Numbered from the stretch's first letter, positions 11,890 to 23,951 are shown. The stretch: 64,000 nt of DNA from Liolophura sinensis (GCF_032854445.1 NW_027017957.1:62001-126000), one strand, 5' to 3'. A program made the numbers and translations. Notes: generated from the sequence alone by a model not told the origin.

Positions 11890-12189
11890 GTGTTTCCAGC
11901 GTGACAGACAAGTGTGATAAACTTTTCGGAAGTAAGATTGTCCTTAGGGGAACATTCGATGTAACCCCTAAAATTTCTGTAGACTGGCTAAGACCTGACA
12001 GCAATCTCGTGGCTTCCTGTCAGCCGGGCATAGGATGTGATCAGCCTGCGGCAGGATATTTTATATCCCAAAATAATTCAGGATTAAACTATACGCTTGT
12101 GATATCATCGACTAGCAACGTAGACAAGGGTCAGTGGACATTTACGGAGGACGCTAACAGCATTAACTTCAACCTCGCCGTACTATCAG
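11890..12189 (+). CDS. Exon 2: divergent Ig-like domain lacking the canonical cysteines
   Basis: A symmetric phase 1-1 exon of 300 bases with acceptor CCCTGTTTTAAATCGCAG and donor CTATCAG/GTTAGT encodes about 100 residues. Size, phase, the SVDWLRPD (C-strand Trp) and the later YTLVISSTSNVDKGQWTF (E-F region) look like a V-type Ig fold. However the B-strand position reads IVLRGTF and the F-strand position GQWTFTE, so both pin cysteines are absent (Gly and Phe). Other cysteines (TDKC, ASCQPGIGC) may form different bonds. One NYT sequon is present. Compare the intact Cys pair in the minus-strand Ig exon 7 kb away. Function presumably extracellular recognition; ligand unknown. Confidence 0.65.
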
Positions 12190-13821
12190 GTTAGTGTTTA
12201 CCACATGAATCGAAATTACACAATACATATATCTATATAAGTCCATTTACAGATCTAGCTAGCAATATTTTGCCTTTGGCATATGTGTTTGTTTCAGTGT
12301 TGAATTTCTAAGTTTGAGCGTTTTGCATGCGTGTGGCAAATCAGTCAATTGCAATTATTACTTGACTGTGTATATTGGGGTTAAAACACATTTTTTTCTT
12401 CCCCAAAAAGTTTTTTACCACGTAATTTTCTTTTTATATTCCAATTTTTTTTTGTCTTCCAAAATTTTTATTTTCACCATGTTCCGTAAATGATTGTTAC
12501 GTTTCCTGATAGGACAAGAAGGTAGACGGTCTGCTGGTGGTTTACTGGTGAAGATTGAAATCGACCCCAAAGATTTGGTGGCCAGGTTTTTTAATTTGTT
12601 TATAATTTGGTAGACGATACACTTGAAAAATTGGCAATTAAATTTCAGAAACGATACACTCAAAATCAGTATGTTATGAGGGAGATACTATTTTCAGGTA
12701 AAATACTTCATACGCATACAACCTTCCTCAGCTGTCAGAGCCCAGTACTTTGTTCAGCATGTGAGAATCAACCGATTGGCCAATGAGCCCCCCCCCCCCC
12801 CCCATTAATTGTCCACAAGCGACAATGTTAACGTTTAGTGCTGTAGCTCAGTTCCGAAACATTCCGTGGCCAAAAAGCTTTGGTGTATACCTGGCCCAGC
12901 CAGTGAGAAAGAAGCCATAAAAATCTTGACATAGGCAATGTAGACAATTATGGATTTTCAAGATTTTCTTGTTTACAGCAGTGATCAGAAAAAAGTTGAA
13001 GGGCAAAAGTGTCAAAGTATAAATCAAATGATAGGTAATTTATTTGACAATTCACTTACAAAATATAGGAAATGCCTCTTAGCAACATTTTGCAAAATTT
13101 GACTTACAGTGACACAGGGGGGTGTCAAAGCAGATTTTGAAAATTCCAGAAAAGTCCACTGTGATCAACATCAAAGTAAACATTTGCATCCAAATTGATC
13201 TAGAAGTTGTAATGGGGGTCTGTGTCCGACTGGAAAAAAAACATCTCCAATTTCTCCTGAAATTTTGAGCCAAATTTACCAACCTTGATAATTATTAATA
13301 ATACGGAAATAGGCATACATGAAGTTTTATTCCCATTTCTTTTTACAGTTTTAGTCACTAGAAATCCCGGTCTGCAGCTATCTGAAAGATGACATGTTCT
13401 GGGGCCTGGGCAGCCCCGGGGCTCTCGTCTATTGGGCTTGTGAAATAGTGTAAAATAATAATGTCAATCATATTGAAAAAAAAATATAAAACAAAAAAAA
13501 TTTATGTGCAATTATTGCTGTAATAATTTTAGTCTCCAATTAATTGCATGAAAAGCTTATAACTACATAATGTGTCTCCAGCTATCATAACGCAGGGGAC
13601 ACGAAAAAACCCTGACTTTAATTACTCAGAGGTAGGATCAATCGCTTAATAAACTACAAATCGAGAATGTCTTTACCTTTAACAGTGGATGGGACAACTG
13701 GCAGTCTTATACACGTAGTTAGTCAGCGTTGAAATCTCACCATATTTAATATTCTCTATGGAACATTACTAAAAACATCATTCTTAGGTTGTCTAGTTTT
13801 AAATTTCTTTTGTTCCGTTAG

Positions 13822-13958
13822 TAAATCTCACAACCGTGAATGTCTCCTGCGACTGGCCGCCTGATACGTCCATTATTGTGAACAGTGGCTCAGTCAGAAA
13901 TGTGACTTGTACATCTGAATGCATCTCTGGTAGCTCGATTCTAGACTTCAGCCTGAAG
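13822..13958 (+). CDS. Exon 3: first half of second Ig-like domain
   Basis: Acceptor TTTCTTTTGTTCCGTTAG, donor CTGAAG/GTAACC. It enters in phase 1 and leaves in phase 0, which fits a domain split by an internal intron. The 46 residues include TVNVSCDWPPD (B-strand Cys) and NVTCTSECISGSS, so it is cysteine-rich. It pairs with exon 4, which enters in phase 0. Confidence 0.65.
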
Positions 13959-14569
13959 GTAACCATACTGCTGCGACACATGTATTCTTAGTGATACGGT
14001 TTCATAATACTTCATTGGCAATGCACGCTCAAATTCAGCGATTAAGGTAATTACATGCAAAGGTCGTATACATGTACATGTACCAAACACTTGAGTTGAA
14101 ATGCTGTAAATATTGACGTCTTAAACACACACACACACACAAAACAGACAGGGAGTGTGTGGATGTCTACTCCCAATGACTGCGGGTCCTTTTTTGGATG
14201 ATCCCCAATAAAATGACTACTGTGCGTTTGGGAAAATAAAAAGCTTTTGTAGTTTTTCGCTGAAGATTAGTTGTCTTCCACCCATATGATGTACATACAC
14301 GTCGTGTAAGTGAAACCATAAAGTAAATATAATCTTACACATGAGTCCATTTAGTAAAAAGTTTTGCTGTTTGTTACCCTTCCTGCGGTAACAGACCTGA
14401 TAGTCTCAATGGGACAAATGGGATCAAATATTAAGTTAATAATCAGTACCTCACCCGTATTGCGTGAGGACGGATTCTTGTCATGACAGTGTTCTCACTT
14501 CGTTGGTTTACATTGCTATATCACACTTTAAATGTTTTCTGTAACCAAATTTTCATTTAAAACATCCAG

Positions 14570-14753
14570 GATGCAGATGTTAGCTTCGCGAACTACAGTA
14601 CATCTGACCAGTGTAACTGTGGCGGTCGTAGTCGTACCTCAATCATCTCCTTGGACAATAGTCAAGGACAGGAGCCGGGAAACTACACACTATGCTATGT
14701 GTTAATAGATGGAGAATGTACCGAAACACGTGAATGCAAATCAGTTGTCCTTG
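14570..14753 (+). CDS. Exon 4: second half of second Ig-like domain
   Basis: Acceptor AAAACATCCAG, donor CTTG/GTAAGT, phase 0 in and phase 1 out. The 61 residues contain DQCNCGGRSRT, then EPGNYTLCYVLIDGECTE, a good F-strand (GNYTLC) with one extra pair of cysteines after it (GEC, REC). Two N-linked sequons (NYS, NYT). With exon 3 this gives a domain of about 107 residues with eight or more cysteines, more than a plain Ig domain, so another disulfide-rich fold is possible. Confidence 0.65.
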
Positions 14754-15210
14754 GTAAGTGTGAATTGGTTTTATGAAGATTATATATAGATTTATCAACG
14801 ACGAATTCATTTCTAAATATAGAGTGGCGATACTTGAAGGCAAGGAAACAATAAAAATAAAGCGATTATCAGTAGAAAGACCATTAAAACTTATCTTTTT
14901 TATATTTTATTCACTAAATTGAAAGCATTCACATGTTGGATTAATAGACAATGGTGATAACTTACGTCACCTTTGGCGTTACATGGACGTTTTCTGGCCC
15001 GAAAATATGTATTCAGTGTCTGCTTTGACTAATTTTCAAAAGAATTGTGTTATCTGTCATATTGTGCTAGATCTCTTGATTTAAGACAGGCTAATAAAGC
15101 GCCGTAACTAACCTTTATGGGCACCGGCACGGTTCCAGGAAACATGGAGAATTCTGTGGCGAGATATAAATACTCGCGTATACACGCTTACATGTAAAAC
15201 AGTATCTATG

Positions 15211-15359
15211 TGAAACTCTGCCAGCAACCTGCGGATGATCGGTGTTTGCCCCGGTCTTTTCTCCTGTATCCTCCCACCGTAATGATGGGCGACGTCGTAA
15301 GAGTGAAATATCATTGATTACGGGGTAAAACACAAATGAAATAAATATATAAATAAAAT
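15211..15359 (+). mobile_element. SINE family A, 5'-truncated, in intron 4
   Basis: CTGCCAGCAACCTGCGGATG, CCTCCCACCGTAATGATGGG, then GGGGTAAAACAC and an AAATAAATATATAAATAAA tail. Confidence 0.8.
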
Positions 15360-15999
15360 AGTAACTTAACTCATAATTCTGAACACTACATCTCTCCACT
15401 ATGTTGAGTTAAGAATTTGTATGAGAAATTTAAGATCTGTCTTCAGGAGAATGAAATAAGCTGTGTGTCCCTTGTGCTACTGTATTGTCAATTCAAGATC
15501 ATATTACGCTGAAACGGTCACACATGTTCGCAAAAACAACTCTGACACAACACCTCTCCTGAATCAAGAATCTAAAGGGCCTTAATCTGGAAATTCCAGT
15601 TCTATGATTGAAGTGCATGTGTATGTTATCTCATTTTGAATTGATTTAAGCTGTGAAATGCTTGAAAAATGAGCGATTTTTGATTTCCGTTCAGCTGCGA
15701 CCTTATTATCACTGAATGTCCAGGTGAAAATGTCAGCTTTGTCCTTAGATAATACCTATGCGTGTCCGAAGGGACATCCTCAGTTTCCATAACTGGACTT
15801 TACAGCAGTCAATGATTATCACAATAAGAAGAGATCAATCAGGGAGCGGTCCATACAAATCAATAGACACTCAAGAGAGTCAGCTGTAGCTACATGTACT
15901 CAATACTCCAGCCGGTGTCGGGAAACCAAACAGTTATAATCTATTTCTTTTAGTGAGTAGCCTATATACATTTCTCTGTAAAATAAGTCATACACGCTA

Positions 16000-16330
16000 C
16001 CAAAATTAGCTTTATTTAGTGACACGCAACAACACAAGCTTTACACATGGATGTGTTGGAAGTTCACATTCTTGCAAAGAAATCAAACAAGTGCATTTTT
16101 TCTAATCCATAATGTTAAGCTCTATAAGCTTAGTTTTGACATCAAGAACTCATTGCCTCTGGTGACATCATAATTGTTTAAAAAAAAAAAAAAACATTGG
16201 CATTCTGGGGAATGGGCGTGGAGAGTAATTTGTTTTACAACTGGTACATGTACTAGACAACCTGCTGTAAGAAAAAAATGCGCACAGTAACACAGCCTAC
16301 ATTACATTCTTAGCGAATAGACTACAAGTT
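16000..16330. repeat. Interspersed repeat family R2 copy
   Basis: This segment is clearly related to 34440-34760: CGCTACCAAAATTAGC / CGCTACCAAAATTGCC, TAATGTTAAGCTCTATAAGC / TAATGTTACACTCCATAAGC, ATCAAGAACTCATTGCCT / ACCAAGAACTCATTCCCT, GGGAATGGGCGTGGAGAG / GGACAATGGGCGTGAAGAG and AACACAGCCTA in both. It lies within the 3.2-kb intron 4. No coding capacity seen. The rest of 15360-17380 is AT-rich intron without features I can name, apart from an A14 run near 16180. Confidence 0.65.
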
Positions 16331-17382
16331 TCCTAACATCCAACTTTAAAACCATAATTCCGTGACATAATATGCTACAATAGATACAATTATGTTCGTG
16401 CATTTAGGTTATATTATACGAAAACATATAAGCAATTTCAAATATGGCAGAGGCAAAATCAGGTTTTGCAACTAAGATCGATAGCCATTTTAGTTAACCA
16501 ATGTCGCCCTCAGTCAAAACATGTAGAATTCCGCCCAGTATCCAGCATGCTTCTGGTTCTTTAATAATTATGACTTCACTCGAGGCAATGGGTTCTTGCC
16601 GTCGAAACGGGGCTAATGGACTTTAACATTATGAATTAGAAAAGGTGTTCTAACGTTTTCCATGCAACAATGTGAACTTCAAACATATCAATGTGTAGAG
16701 CTTATGTTGTTAGGTGTCACTGAATAAAAGCAATTTTAGTAGCCAGTATGACTGATTTTACAGCTTTTTACAGACAGTTGAAAATAGGTGACTGTCTAAA
16801 ATAAATAGACAATAGTAACTGTTTAGTGGAGGTTATAACATGAATACCTTTGCGGATCAGTTTTATTTCTACCTTGTTGCCACGGGAATCTGAAGCGTGT
16901 AAGCTTAGCAGATAGAAAACCAAGAATAATCTAAGATTTCTGATTTAGGTCCAGAGATTCAAAAAATTCAGATATGATATTTTCGATAGTTTTAGTATTT
17001 TTTTCTAAACCTGCTTTGCCTGCCTGATGATGTAGCTGTCATACTCGGTTTTCTTACGTGAAAAAAAAATAGCCTATCAGTTTCTCCCGATCTAATCAAA
17101 ACATACGTCCTTAGGTATCAAAATGGTTATGGAATCTTGCCACACGTAGTAAGACAAAAAGATTAATTTGCGTGTACCCCTCTTAATGGTCATGGTGATA
17201 AACAGATTTCAGGACGAGCGAGTCATTTTCTCTATTTACTGGAGAAACTCAAAATTGGGGGAGAGACGACGTCGTTTAGCCGTTGATAACAGCCTTGTAA
17301 GAGTCCTTTGGTGCGCAAACTTTACCTGATAACATAACTTTATTTACCTAATTTGGGGTTTAGGCTCAACTGTTTTACTTAG

Positions 17383-17524
17383 AAGTATGGGTGGAAGGGG
17401 CATTGCCCGGGGAAAACCCATGACCATCGGCTGGTGGGGAAGCCATCATGAGTTCGATGGAATTGGTGAGAGGTTACTGTGTTACTACGTTTGCACGCTA
17501 ACTGTTTCGCCACGGAGAACCATC
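17383..17524 (-). mobile_element. SINE family A, internal and tRNA-side fragment
   Basis: GGGTGGAAGGGGCATTGCCC, then GAAAACCCATGACCATCGG, GGAAGCCATCATGAG and a decayed tRNA-like end (TGCACGCTAACTGTTTCGCC). It abuts the copy at 17564, so two partial copies lie in a row. Confidence 0.6.
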
Positions 17525-17563
17525 CCCCATTACCCCAAACTGTGAACGCATAAAACATGTTCC

Positions 17564-17727
17564 ATTTATTTATTTCTTTCATTGGTGTTTTGCGCCGTAC
17601 TTAAGAATATTTCACCGATACGACGGCGACCACCATTATAGTGGGGGATGCCGGGCAGAGCCCGGTGGAAACCCACCAACGATTCGCAGGTTGCTGAAAG
17701 ACCTTCCCACGTACGACCGGAAGAAGG
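17564..17727 (-). mobile_element. SINE family A, inverted
   Basis: Starts with TTTATTTATTTCTTTCATTG (tail, reverse), then TGTTTTGCGCCGTACTTAAG, CGACGGCGACCACCATTATA, GAGCCCGGTGGAAACCCACC and TTCCCACGTACGACCGGAAG. It ends about 200 bases before exon 5. Confidence 0.85.
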
Positions 17728-17934
17728 TGTTCCATAAAAACCATCTTACTTGTATATCTTACACATGTCACTGCATATGTGTTTAATTCAGACAAACAAA
17801 TATCAAAAAGGAAAAAGAAAAAGGCTAGTTTTTAATGATCTTTCTATTGATGCTTACCGCATTTTTATGTTTATTTCGCCTTTAGTGGTTATAAATAAGC
17901 TGAAACGGTTAAAATGTTAACCGTTTGTTATTAG

Positions 17935-17976
17935 GTATTATTCCACGTAATGAACCTTCTCGAGAAGTTTGTTCCG
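17935..17976 (+). CDS. Exon 5: short linker exon
   Basis: A 42-base phase 1-1 exon between GTTTGTTATTAG and TTCCG/GTAAAA encodes IIPRNEPSREVCSG. It must splice out at 17976 because the frame meets a TAA shortly after. Its acceptor pyrimidine tract is modest. It starts the membrane-proximal stalk and carries one unpaired cysteine. Confidence 0.5.
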
Positions 17977-18036
17977 GTAAAAACCCATGCAAAGTATAAC
18001 GTTGTAGCTTGTTACGGTCTAAGGTCCATCTTACAG

Positions 18037-18177
18037 AGTCACCCACACTATCCACGTCGAGTTTAGAGCTGACAACTCTAACCAGCTTGACTACTGATGT
18101 CACTTTCACTGATTCCACCAAGAGCACTGCTAGTTTAACCTCCCACACACCTGTTTCTGACAATGTCGTTAATGGTG
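18037..18177 (+). CDS. Exon 6: Ser/Thr-rich stalk exon
   Basis: Acceptor GGTCCATCTTACAG, donor AATGGTG/GTAAGC, 141 bases, phase 1-1. It encodes 47 residues rich in Ser and Thr (SPTLSTSSLELTTLTSLTTD, then STKSTASLTSHTPVSDN), typical of an O-glycosylated mucin-like stalk. The alternative AG two bases later would give a stop, which favours this acceptor. Confidence 0.65.
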
Positions 18178-20303
18178 GTAAGCATGATCGGTGTAGTCTG
18201 CCAGTGGTGTGGATTTTTAATTTAACAAGTAAATTACCACGTCTGAGTATTTTTGCGGTGCTCATTTTCTGGTTGCATTTGTATATTGCTGTCTTTTTAT
18301 TTGCCAACCTGTTTATTTGTCATGATGTATTTAATATAGTCTCTATATCTTTTGCCATGGAAGTTTATTTCAGTTTTGCTTCACTATTTTATAGAAAAAA
18401 TAAAACAAAATAGTTTGTCTATATACTGCCACATTTACACTACGAGACCTAAACTTCTTTATCCAGACCGTCACATCGTCTTAATAGTCTTTAAGTAAAC
18501 TCCATTCTCTGCCTGGATAATACCAAAGCTCACGTTCTGCCTCCTACATACTTCTTTCTTTGTAAAGTCGTAAGTCCTGTCTTTTTTGAAGACAAAGAAA
18601 CCACTAACGCAAACTAATGCAAAATATCAGTTGAAAAACCATTAAACACTGCCCACAAATATAGTTGAATGTTTGTTTTCTTTCAACCCGTTAAAATGCA
18701 TTTTAAACTTTGGATTCTACGGTAATCGTTTCCGACCATACTGGGACCTGCGACGTCGCATCAGGTTTTTATCACTTACCGCACGTGCTGGATTTCATTA
18801 TTTTAAGTGCATAAACGTACAGATCTGTGAAAGCATTCGCGGAATGGACATTGAAATGAACTCTGAGTCACTGCAGACCATCGTAGAATCTGATGTTTTA
18901 AAACCCTTTTACTCGGTTGGAAAAATTGTTTAAAAAATAGACCGAACCATTTTCCTGGACAGTGTTTAATGATTTTTCATCTAATATATACTTCATTTTG
19001 GTAGTTTTTTCGCCTATAAACTTGAGCCCATAGTTGGTTGTACCAACTGGGAATTTACATCAGCACATTATATGCTGAACATAACTCTGATAATCGATTC
19101 GCCCATGAATGCGTTTGACGATTACTGGATTTTTACACTCTTAAATATTACATGCTGAAAGATGTTCTTAAAGATCTCAAAGCTGAAGGTCGATACTACA
19201 GTGTGCATAAAAGAGGTGCTTGTGCATAACCCGCCATTTATTGTAATCTGCTTGAAAACAGTGAATCAGTACATCATCCATATGTACTTTTTCCATGATT
19301 GTGTTCTCCAGTGGTAGTAGATCTCTTTTATTTTTTCATTCAACTTATTTTGGCCGACAATTTGTTGGAGTTGATTTTTCGGTAGAATGATATTTCTAAT
19401 CGAACGAACCGAGTCGGACATAACCGATTAATGTAAATTTCTTTAATTCGAACGTACTGACAAGGAACAAGACAAGAAAGAAGTAAATTTGCTTTTAAAA
19501 TTAGATGTGGAAAAATCATGTCTATTACGTAAAAGCTGAGGAAATATGGGCTCATTGGCCTGACAAATGATTTTCTGGGCATTTTTCAACTTTACTTTTG
19601 TCCTGTGCGAGTGCGCATATAAAAAGGATATACTAGTAAAGCATAAATTGTATTTATTTTTAGTTTATTTGATTGGTGTTTTACGCCGTACTCAGGAATA
19701 TTTTACCTTTACGACGGCGGCCAGCATTATGGTAGGGGGAAACCGGTCAGAGCCTGGGGGAAACCCACGACCATCCACAGGTTATTGGCAGACCTTCCCA
19801 CGGACGGCCGGAGAGCATAAAATGTAATACATTGAAATTCGATCACACTAGCAAATAAAACAAAATAATTTCTTTGTTCCAGGATACAGAGTTATCCAGT
19901 GTAAACTAGATAGTTAAAGTGCATTACGTGGTCAGTTTTAACCTAAGTTACATGATTGTACCCAAAATCTCATAAGGTTTTATTTCTTCACATTTATGAG
20001 AGAAAATGTTTCACAAGGGCTACCCAGAAATAATATCTGTCAATGCTATATCCCTAATGTTGAGTTCTATAGTCTCTGTTTTCAAAACTTTAAAGAATAC
20101 ATTTTTTTCTGTGATACCTGTGCCGTATTTCAATTTTTCGATGTACAAGTATGTATAAAGGCAGTTTTTGTAATCACTTCATAGCCGTACAACCTACGTG
20201 TAGAAATAAATCCTTAAAGTAATTTTGAAACAGCTTAAAAGTTAGTTGTGTCGTTTGGTCAGTATGCATGCCGTGTTTTAACGATCATTGGACTTTCTTC
20301 CAG
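18178..20303. other. Intron 6
   Basis: About 2.1 kb without a supported exon apart from the SINE at 19651. Modest open frames on both strands (for example 18673-18933 plus) have no splice or family support. Confidence 0.4.
19651..19818 (-). mobile_element. SINE family A, inverted
   Basis: TATTTATTTTTAGTTTATTT tail, then GATTGGTGTTTTACGCCGTA, CGACGGCGGCCAGCATTATG, GGGAAACCCACGACCATCC and CTTCCCACGGACGGCCGGAG. Confidence 0.9.
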
Positions 20304-20345
20304 ATCCTACGACAACAACTATTCCTTCCACACCAACAAATACTG
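20304..20345 (+). CDS. Exon 7: Thr/Pro stalk exon
   Basis: Acceptor GGACTTTCTTCCAG, donor AATACTG/GTAAGA, 42 bases, phase 1-1. Encodes DPTTTTIPSTPTNT, plainly mucin-like. Exact same length and phase as exon 5, so it could be skipped or repeated without breaking the frame. Confidence 0.65.
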
Positions 20346-20995
20346 GTAAGATTTTGTTCTGAGCAGGTAGTGGGCTTATTAATACAGCACAACATTTTAC
20401 ATGCAGATTATACTGAGAAATCAACCCAAAGCAATGTGGCCACCACAATTTCTGTTTGTAATGTCTAGGTTATTCGACATTATTTGTATGCTTGCAAGCT
20501 CTACACTTGTGTTAGTATGGTTAACACAAGCTCTCACTGGGCACTATCACCAGGCTGGCTATTAAGTTCTACATAAGCCACCCAGTAGCGAGCAACTGGT
20601 CACCCCTGAGTTTCTTGTGGTGCGTGTGAGGAATAATCGTAATGTAATGAATGTTCCAGTCTCATGGTCAACTTATACAAAGACCGGTGCAAATAATTCA
20701 GCTCTCTCGACAGATTGGATTGAAATACTGAAAACCTGCTACGGGTGTGCTTGGGATTCAATAGCAATGGACAAAAGGACTTCACCCCCTTTGGTTCTGT
20801 ATGAGTACCAAAGACTAGGCCTTCTAGTCTTTGCAATTTTCATAATGACACGTTATCCTCTTGTTTACTTAACATGTGTTTAACCTAGAGGCCCTGTTTA
20901 AAAACAAGGGTAATTGACTGTCATTTACATGTACAATGTTCCAACAATGTTATTCACTGGAATGCTGAACAAGGTTGTTCTAAAACAATTTCCAG

Positions 20996-21055
20996 AAGCA
21001 TCTACCCCTTCTTCGGCCGTAACGAGCAAAACTTCATCGATAAGTTCAAGCCGTG
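20996..21055 (+). CDS. Exon 8: Ser/Thr stalk exon
   Basis: Acceptor AAAACAATTTCCAG, donor AGCCGTG/GTAAGA, 60 bases, phase 1-1. Encodes EASTPSSAVTSKTSSISSSR. A frame-preserving cassette like its neighbours. Confidence 0.65.
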
Positions 21056-21529
21056 GTAAGACTGCTCTTACATCTACTTGATTTGTACACGCTCGTTTTG
21101 TCATTACCACGTGTTTTTAATCGTATTGTTTGCTCGCCTTGTGCAAGATACACGGTCTTGATGCAAACTTTATTCTGCGTTTTGCTCCAAAAATGACATT
21201 CAAATTTTCTAAAAACGGATGCAGAGAGGCTCAATATCTCATCCACCATGTTAAAAGTGAATTTAGAGGATGTATATCATTGACAGGGTAAATACTTTTT
21301 CGATGTATTCCTCTTGGATAGTTGAATTTTTTGATGGGTAAATGAAAAGACAAATCTATTTCTCAAGACTTTTAAATTATGTTCAGCTCCAGTAAAATTA
21401 CCTGATATACGGTTTCCGTATTTCTACATCATTCACTGAAATACCATAGATTTTTCAAATCGCAAATAAGGAAACGGAGAGCTATGAGAAGTTCTTTGTG
21501 TATTATGCAACTTATTTTTGACCTATCAG

Positions 21530-21580
21530 GTACTGCACCCACAGTCCGAATCACAAGTAATACGACTTCTCAGCCACCCG
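21530..21580 (+). CDS. Exon 9: Ser/Thr/Pro stalk exon
   Basis: Acceptor TTTTTGACCTATCAG, donor CCACCCG/GTAAGG, 51 bases, phase 1-1. Encodes GTAPTVRITSNTTSQPP, with one N-linked sequon (NTT). Last clearly mucin-like exon. Confidence 0.65.
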
Positions 21581-21981
21581 GTAAGGCCATTCTTTCGTCC
21601 CTGAACCAGGCCCTACACACCTACACGTTCAGATCACACTTCCTAGTTTCTCAAAGTCTTTAAACCTTGTTCGTTGGGGACTGCTGAGAACACTTTCCCC
21701 CAAGTCCTCCCTCTTGCATATGCACCAGACTGGTACTATTGTGCCCACAGTCGTACTATATTCTGCCGATCAATCTTCGTAGTCATCAGATTACCACAAG
21801 TGTCATCATAGTAATCTATACGGTAGACGTATCTTCTGAGCAGAGAACCTCTCAAAATAACGCTTTCCAACTTCTTGACAAACGCTACAACAAAGCGACA
21901 AAAACTGGTTTGACGTTTGGCAAAATGCATCATTTTCAATATCTCAATTTTTGTTTACAACTACTGTTTTACAGATTGTAG

Positions 21982-21983
21982 TC

Positions 21984-22014
<31 letters not shown>
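21982..22014. repeat. (TA)n with adjoining (TG)n
   Basis: A run of ATATAT for about 24 bases followed by GTGTGTGTG, in intron 9. Confidence 0.9.
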
Positions 22015-22528
22015 GGTTTCTTTTTTCGATAACAAACATCTGTAGTATATGGAATAATATGGAACATGCAGGTACATGCATTATATACGTCTCAGTTTGT
22101 TAGTAATTGTGAAAAGTTAGAAATTATTTCTTTAAGAATGGCGCTAAACAACGATTAAATAAATATTATTTGTGTCTGAAGCTTTGTGTGTTGGTGTTAG
22201 CATGTGTATTGTGTTTCCTTTCCTTACCATCTCCCTTGCTATGACAAAAATGTTTACAAAGGAAATATCTGTGTCGTTTATAAGGTAACATTTCTCAGAT
22301 TCTCAACCCTGTCCCTGTTTGTTGCTCTGACGTCGCTTAACATTAGCCACCTTTGACTTCTCTCATCATTTTCATTATTTTTACTTCCTGATACAAGTCA
22401 CATAAAACCATGCATAATATTTTATCCCTAGGTACACGTACATGTATTTTACTCTAAGTATTATGGAAATAACTATATGGCGTCTAACCTTGATTAACCG
22501 ATGATATTTACTCTGTTTTCCTTTTCAG

Positions 22529-22543
22529 TACGTTCGAAGAATT
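22529..22543 (+). CDS. Exon 10: 15-base microexon
   Basis: A very strong acceptor (ACTCTGTTTTCCTTTTCAG) lies only 15 bases before a perfect donor (GTAAGT). The included bases, TACGTTCGAAGAATT, are phase 1-1 and add VRSKN. If spliced to the acceptor at 25180 the junction creates a TGA; if spliced to 23883 or 27449 the frame stays open. It fits the basic juxtamembrane position after the stalk. Confidence 0.5.
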
Positions 22544-23882
22544 GTAAGTATGACAGAGTCGTGATAATAACATTTACAGCTTGTCACATAAATGTCACAT
22601 ATTGCTTTTAAAATACATTACGCCTTTGGGTCAGACAAAAGAGAGATATTTATGATATGATAATATTTAAATCTAGATATAAAATTTTTTGTAGTCATAT
22701 TTCAGTAGGATACAAGTCATTAGATACCGACATAGAAAATGCATCTTTACTCAGAAAAGAGCGAGTCGACATACATTACAAAACATGTGCTTATATTAGA
22801 TTAGTAGTTGCGGCCAAAAAAAAATTATGTATGCAATTTGCACATATGACGTTATGTCAGCGTCAGCCTATACTGCATGTACATATACATTGGCCATATT
22901 GATGCCGGCGAGTGTTTTGTTTTGCATATTGCCAGTTTGTGGAAACAACAGCAACGGCAATCGGTGTACAAGGGAGTTTATGTTCCAGTGGTGGTTTACA
23001 TAAGTTGAGACCATACCGATAAGATAGAATTCCACTCTATCTGATATGTGCTGTCAGAGGGAAGACAACAATTGGATAATAAACTAATAGACCTGTGTCT
23101 CGCTTCACTGGATCTGGAAATTTGCATATTACCCTAAAGCGTACAGGACATGGAATTGTCCACCGAAAAATGCAAGGCTAGTTTTTAAAGCTGTGGGGAA
23201 TTATTTATGTAGGATCCACAGATTTTAGGCTACAAACTTGTGGCAATAGCTCTCTGTGGATTGACTACGGTTGATTAAAGCAGCCTAAATCCCTGAAACA
23301 CATCGTATTACCTTGGCGCAAATCATTCCATGGAATGGAGTCGCCATGTAAACTAATATGTGTATGTATGTACAGGACATTGAATCGACATATGAAAGCT
23401 TTTACTAATGTCATATATACAAAAATTCTATTCCACCACATCTCTATGAAAACCCCACAATAACATTGAATAAAAACCAAATATTCACAACGTAAGAGTA
23501 TTTAAGATTGACCTTGTTATGTGCTAAGAATGAATGAATGACTATGGCTTACAAATAACACGGACAAGCGTGCAAATTTCTTTCTGTTCCTGACATGTAT
23601 AAATTATCATATAGAATAGTTCCGTGTACATCTAGGGCACCACATTTTACTTTTTGGGAAATCACTACGCTTACAAGATGTAACAGACATCAAAATAATT
23701 AATTTGATTCTATGTTTTCCAGAACGTTCCTAACTGTTCTTCTGGGGATACAGAAGGGTTATATTGTGTCATTGTCTGGGCCGATACGTGGACAGTTAAA
23801 AAAAGTTCTGCATTTTCTACCCAATGTCATTGTTTTACAAGAAAATAAGATAGAATGTCTAGGTATTTTGCTAAGTTTGTAG

Positions 23883-23951
23883 TCTTGATTATGTGTGCTG
23901 TGTATCTCACATGTGCATTGAGGGTTTTATTAATGGGTTGGTTGTTGTCCT
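23883..23951 (+). CDS. Candidate transmembrane exon
   Basis: After an acceptor CTAAGTTTGTAG a phase 1 frame reads LIMCAVYLTCALRVLLMGWL then LSC, about 23 mostly hydrophobic residues with a single Arg. A donor-like GTGTAA after 23951 would leave in phase 1 (69 bases); otherwise the frame runs to a TAA at 23972. Its position between stalk and the possible tail exon at 27449 is right for a membrane span, but both splice sites are weak and an Arg in mid-helix is unusual. Alternative: chance frame. Confidence 0.22.

Noticed and set aside
20600-20883. Overlapping 78- and 88-codon frames on both strands
   Set aside because: They lie in an intron, have no splice support and no recognisable domain.
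23719-23826. Exon-like frame after TATGTTTTCCAG
   Set aside because: The phase 1 reading needed by the gene meets a stop at once, and the other frames show no domain.
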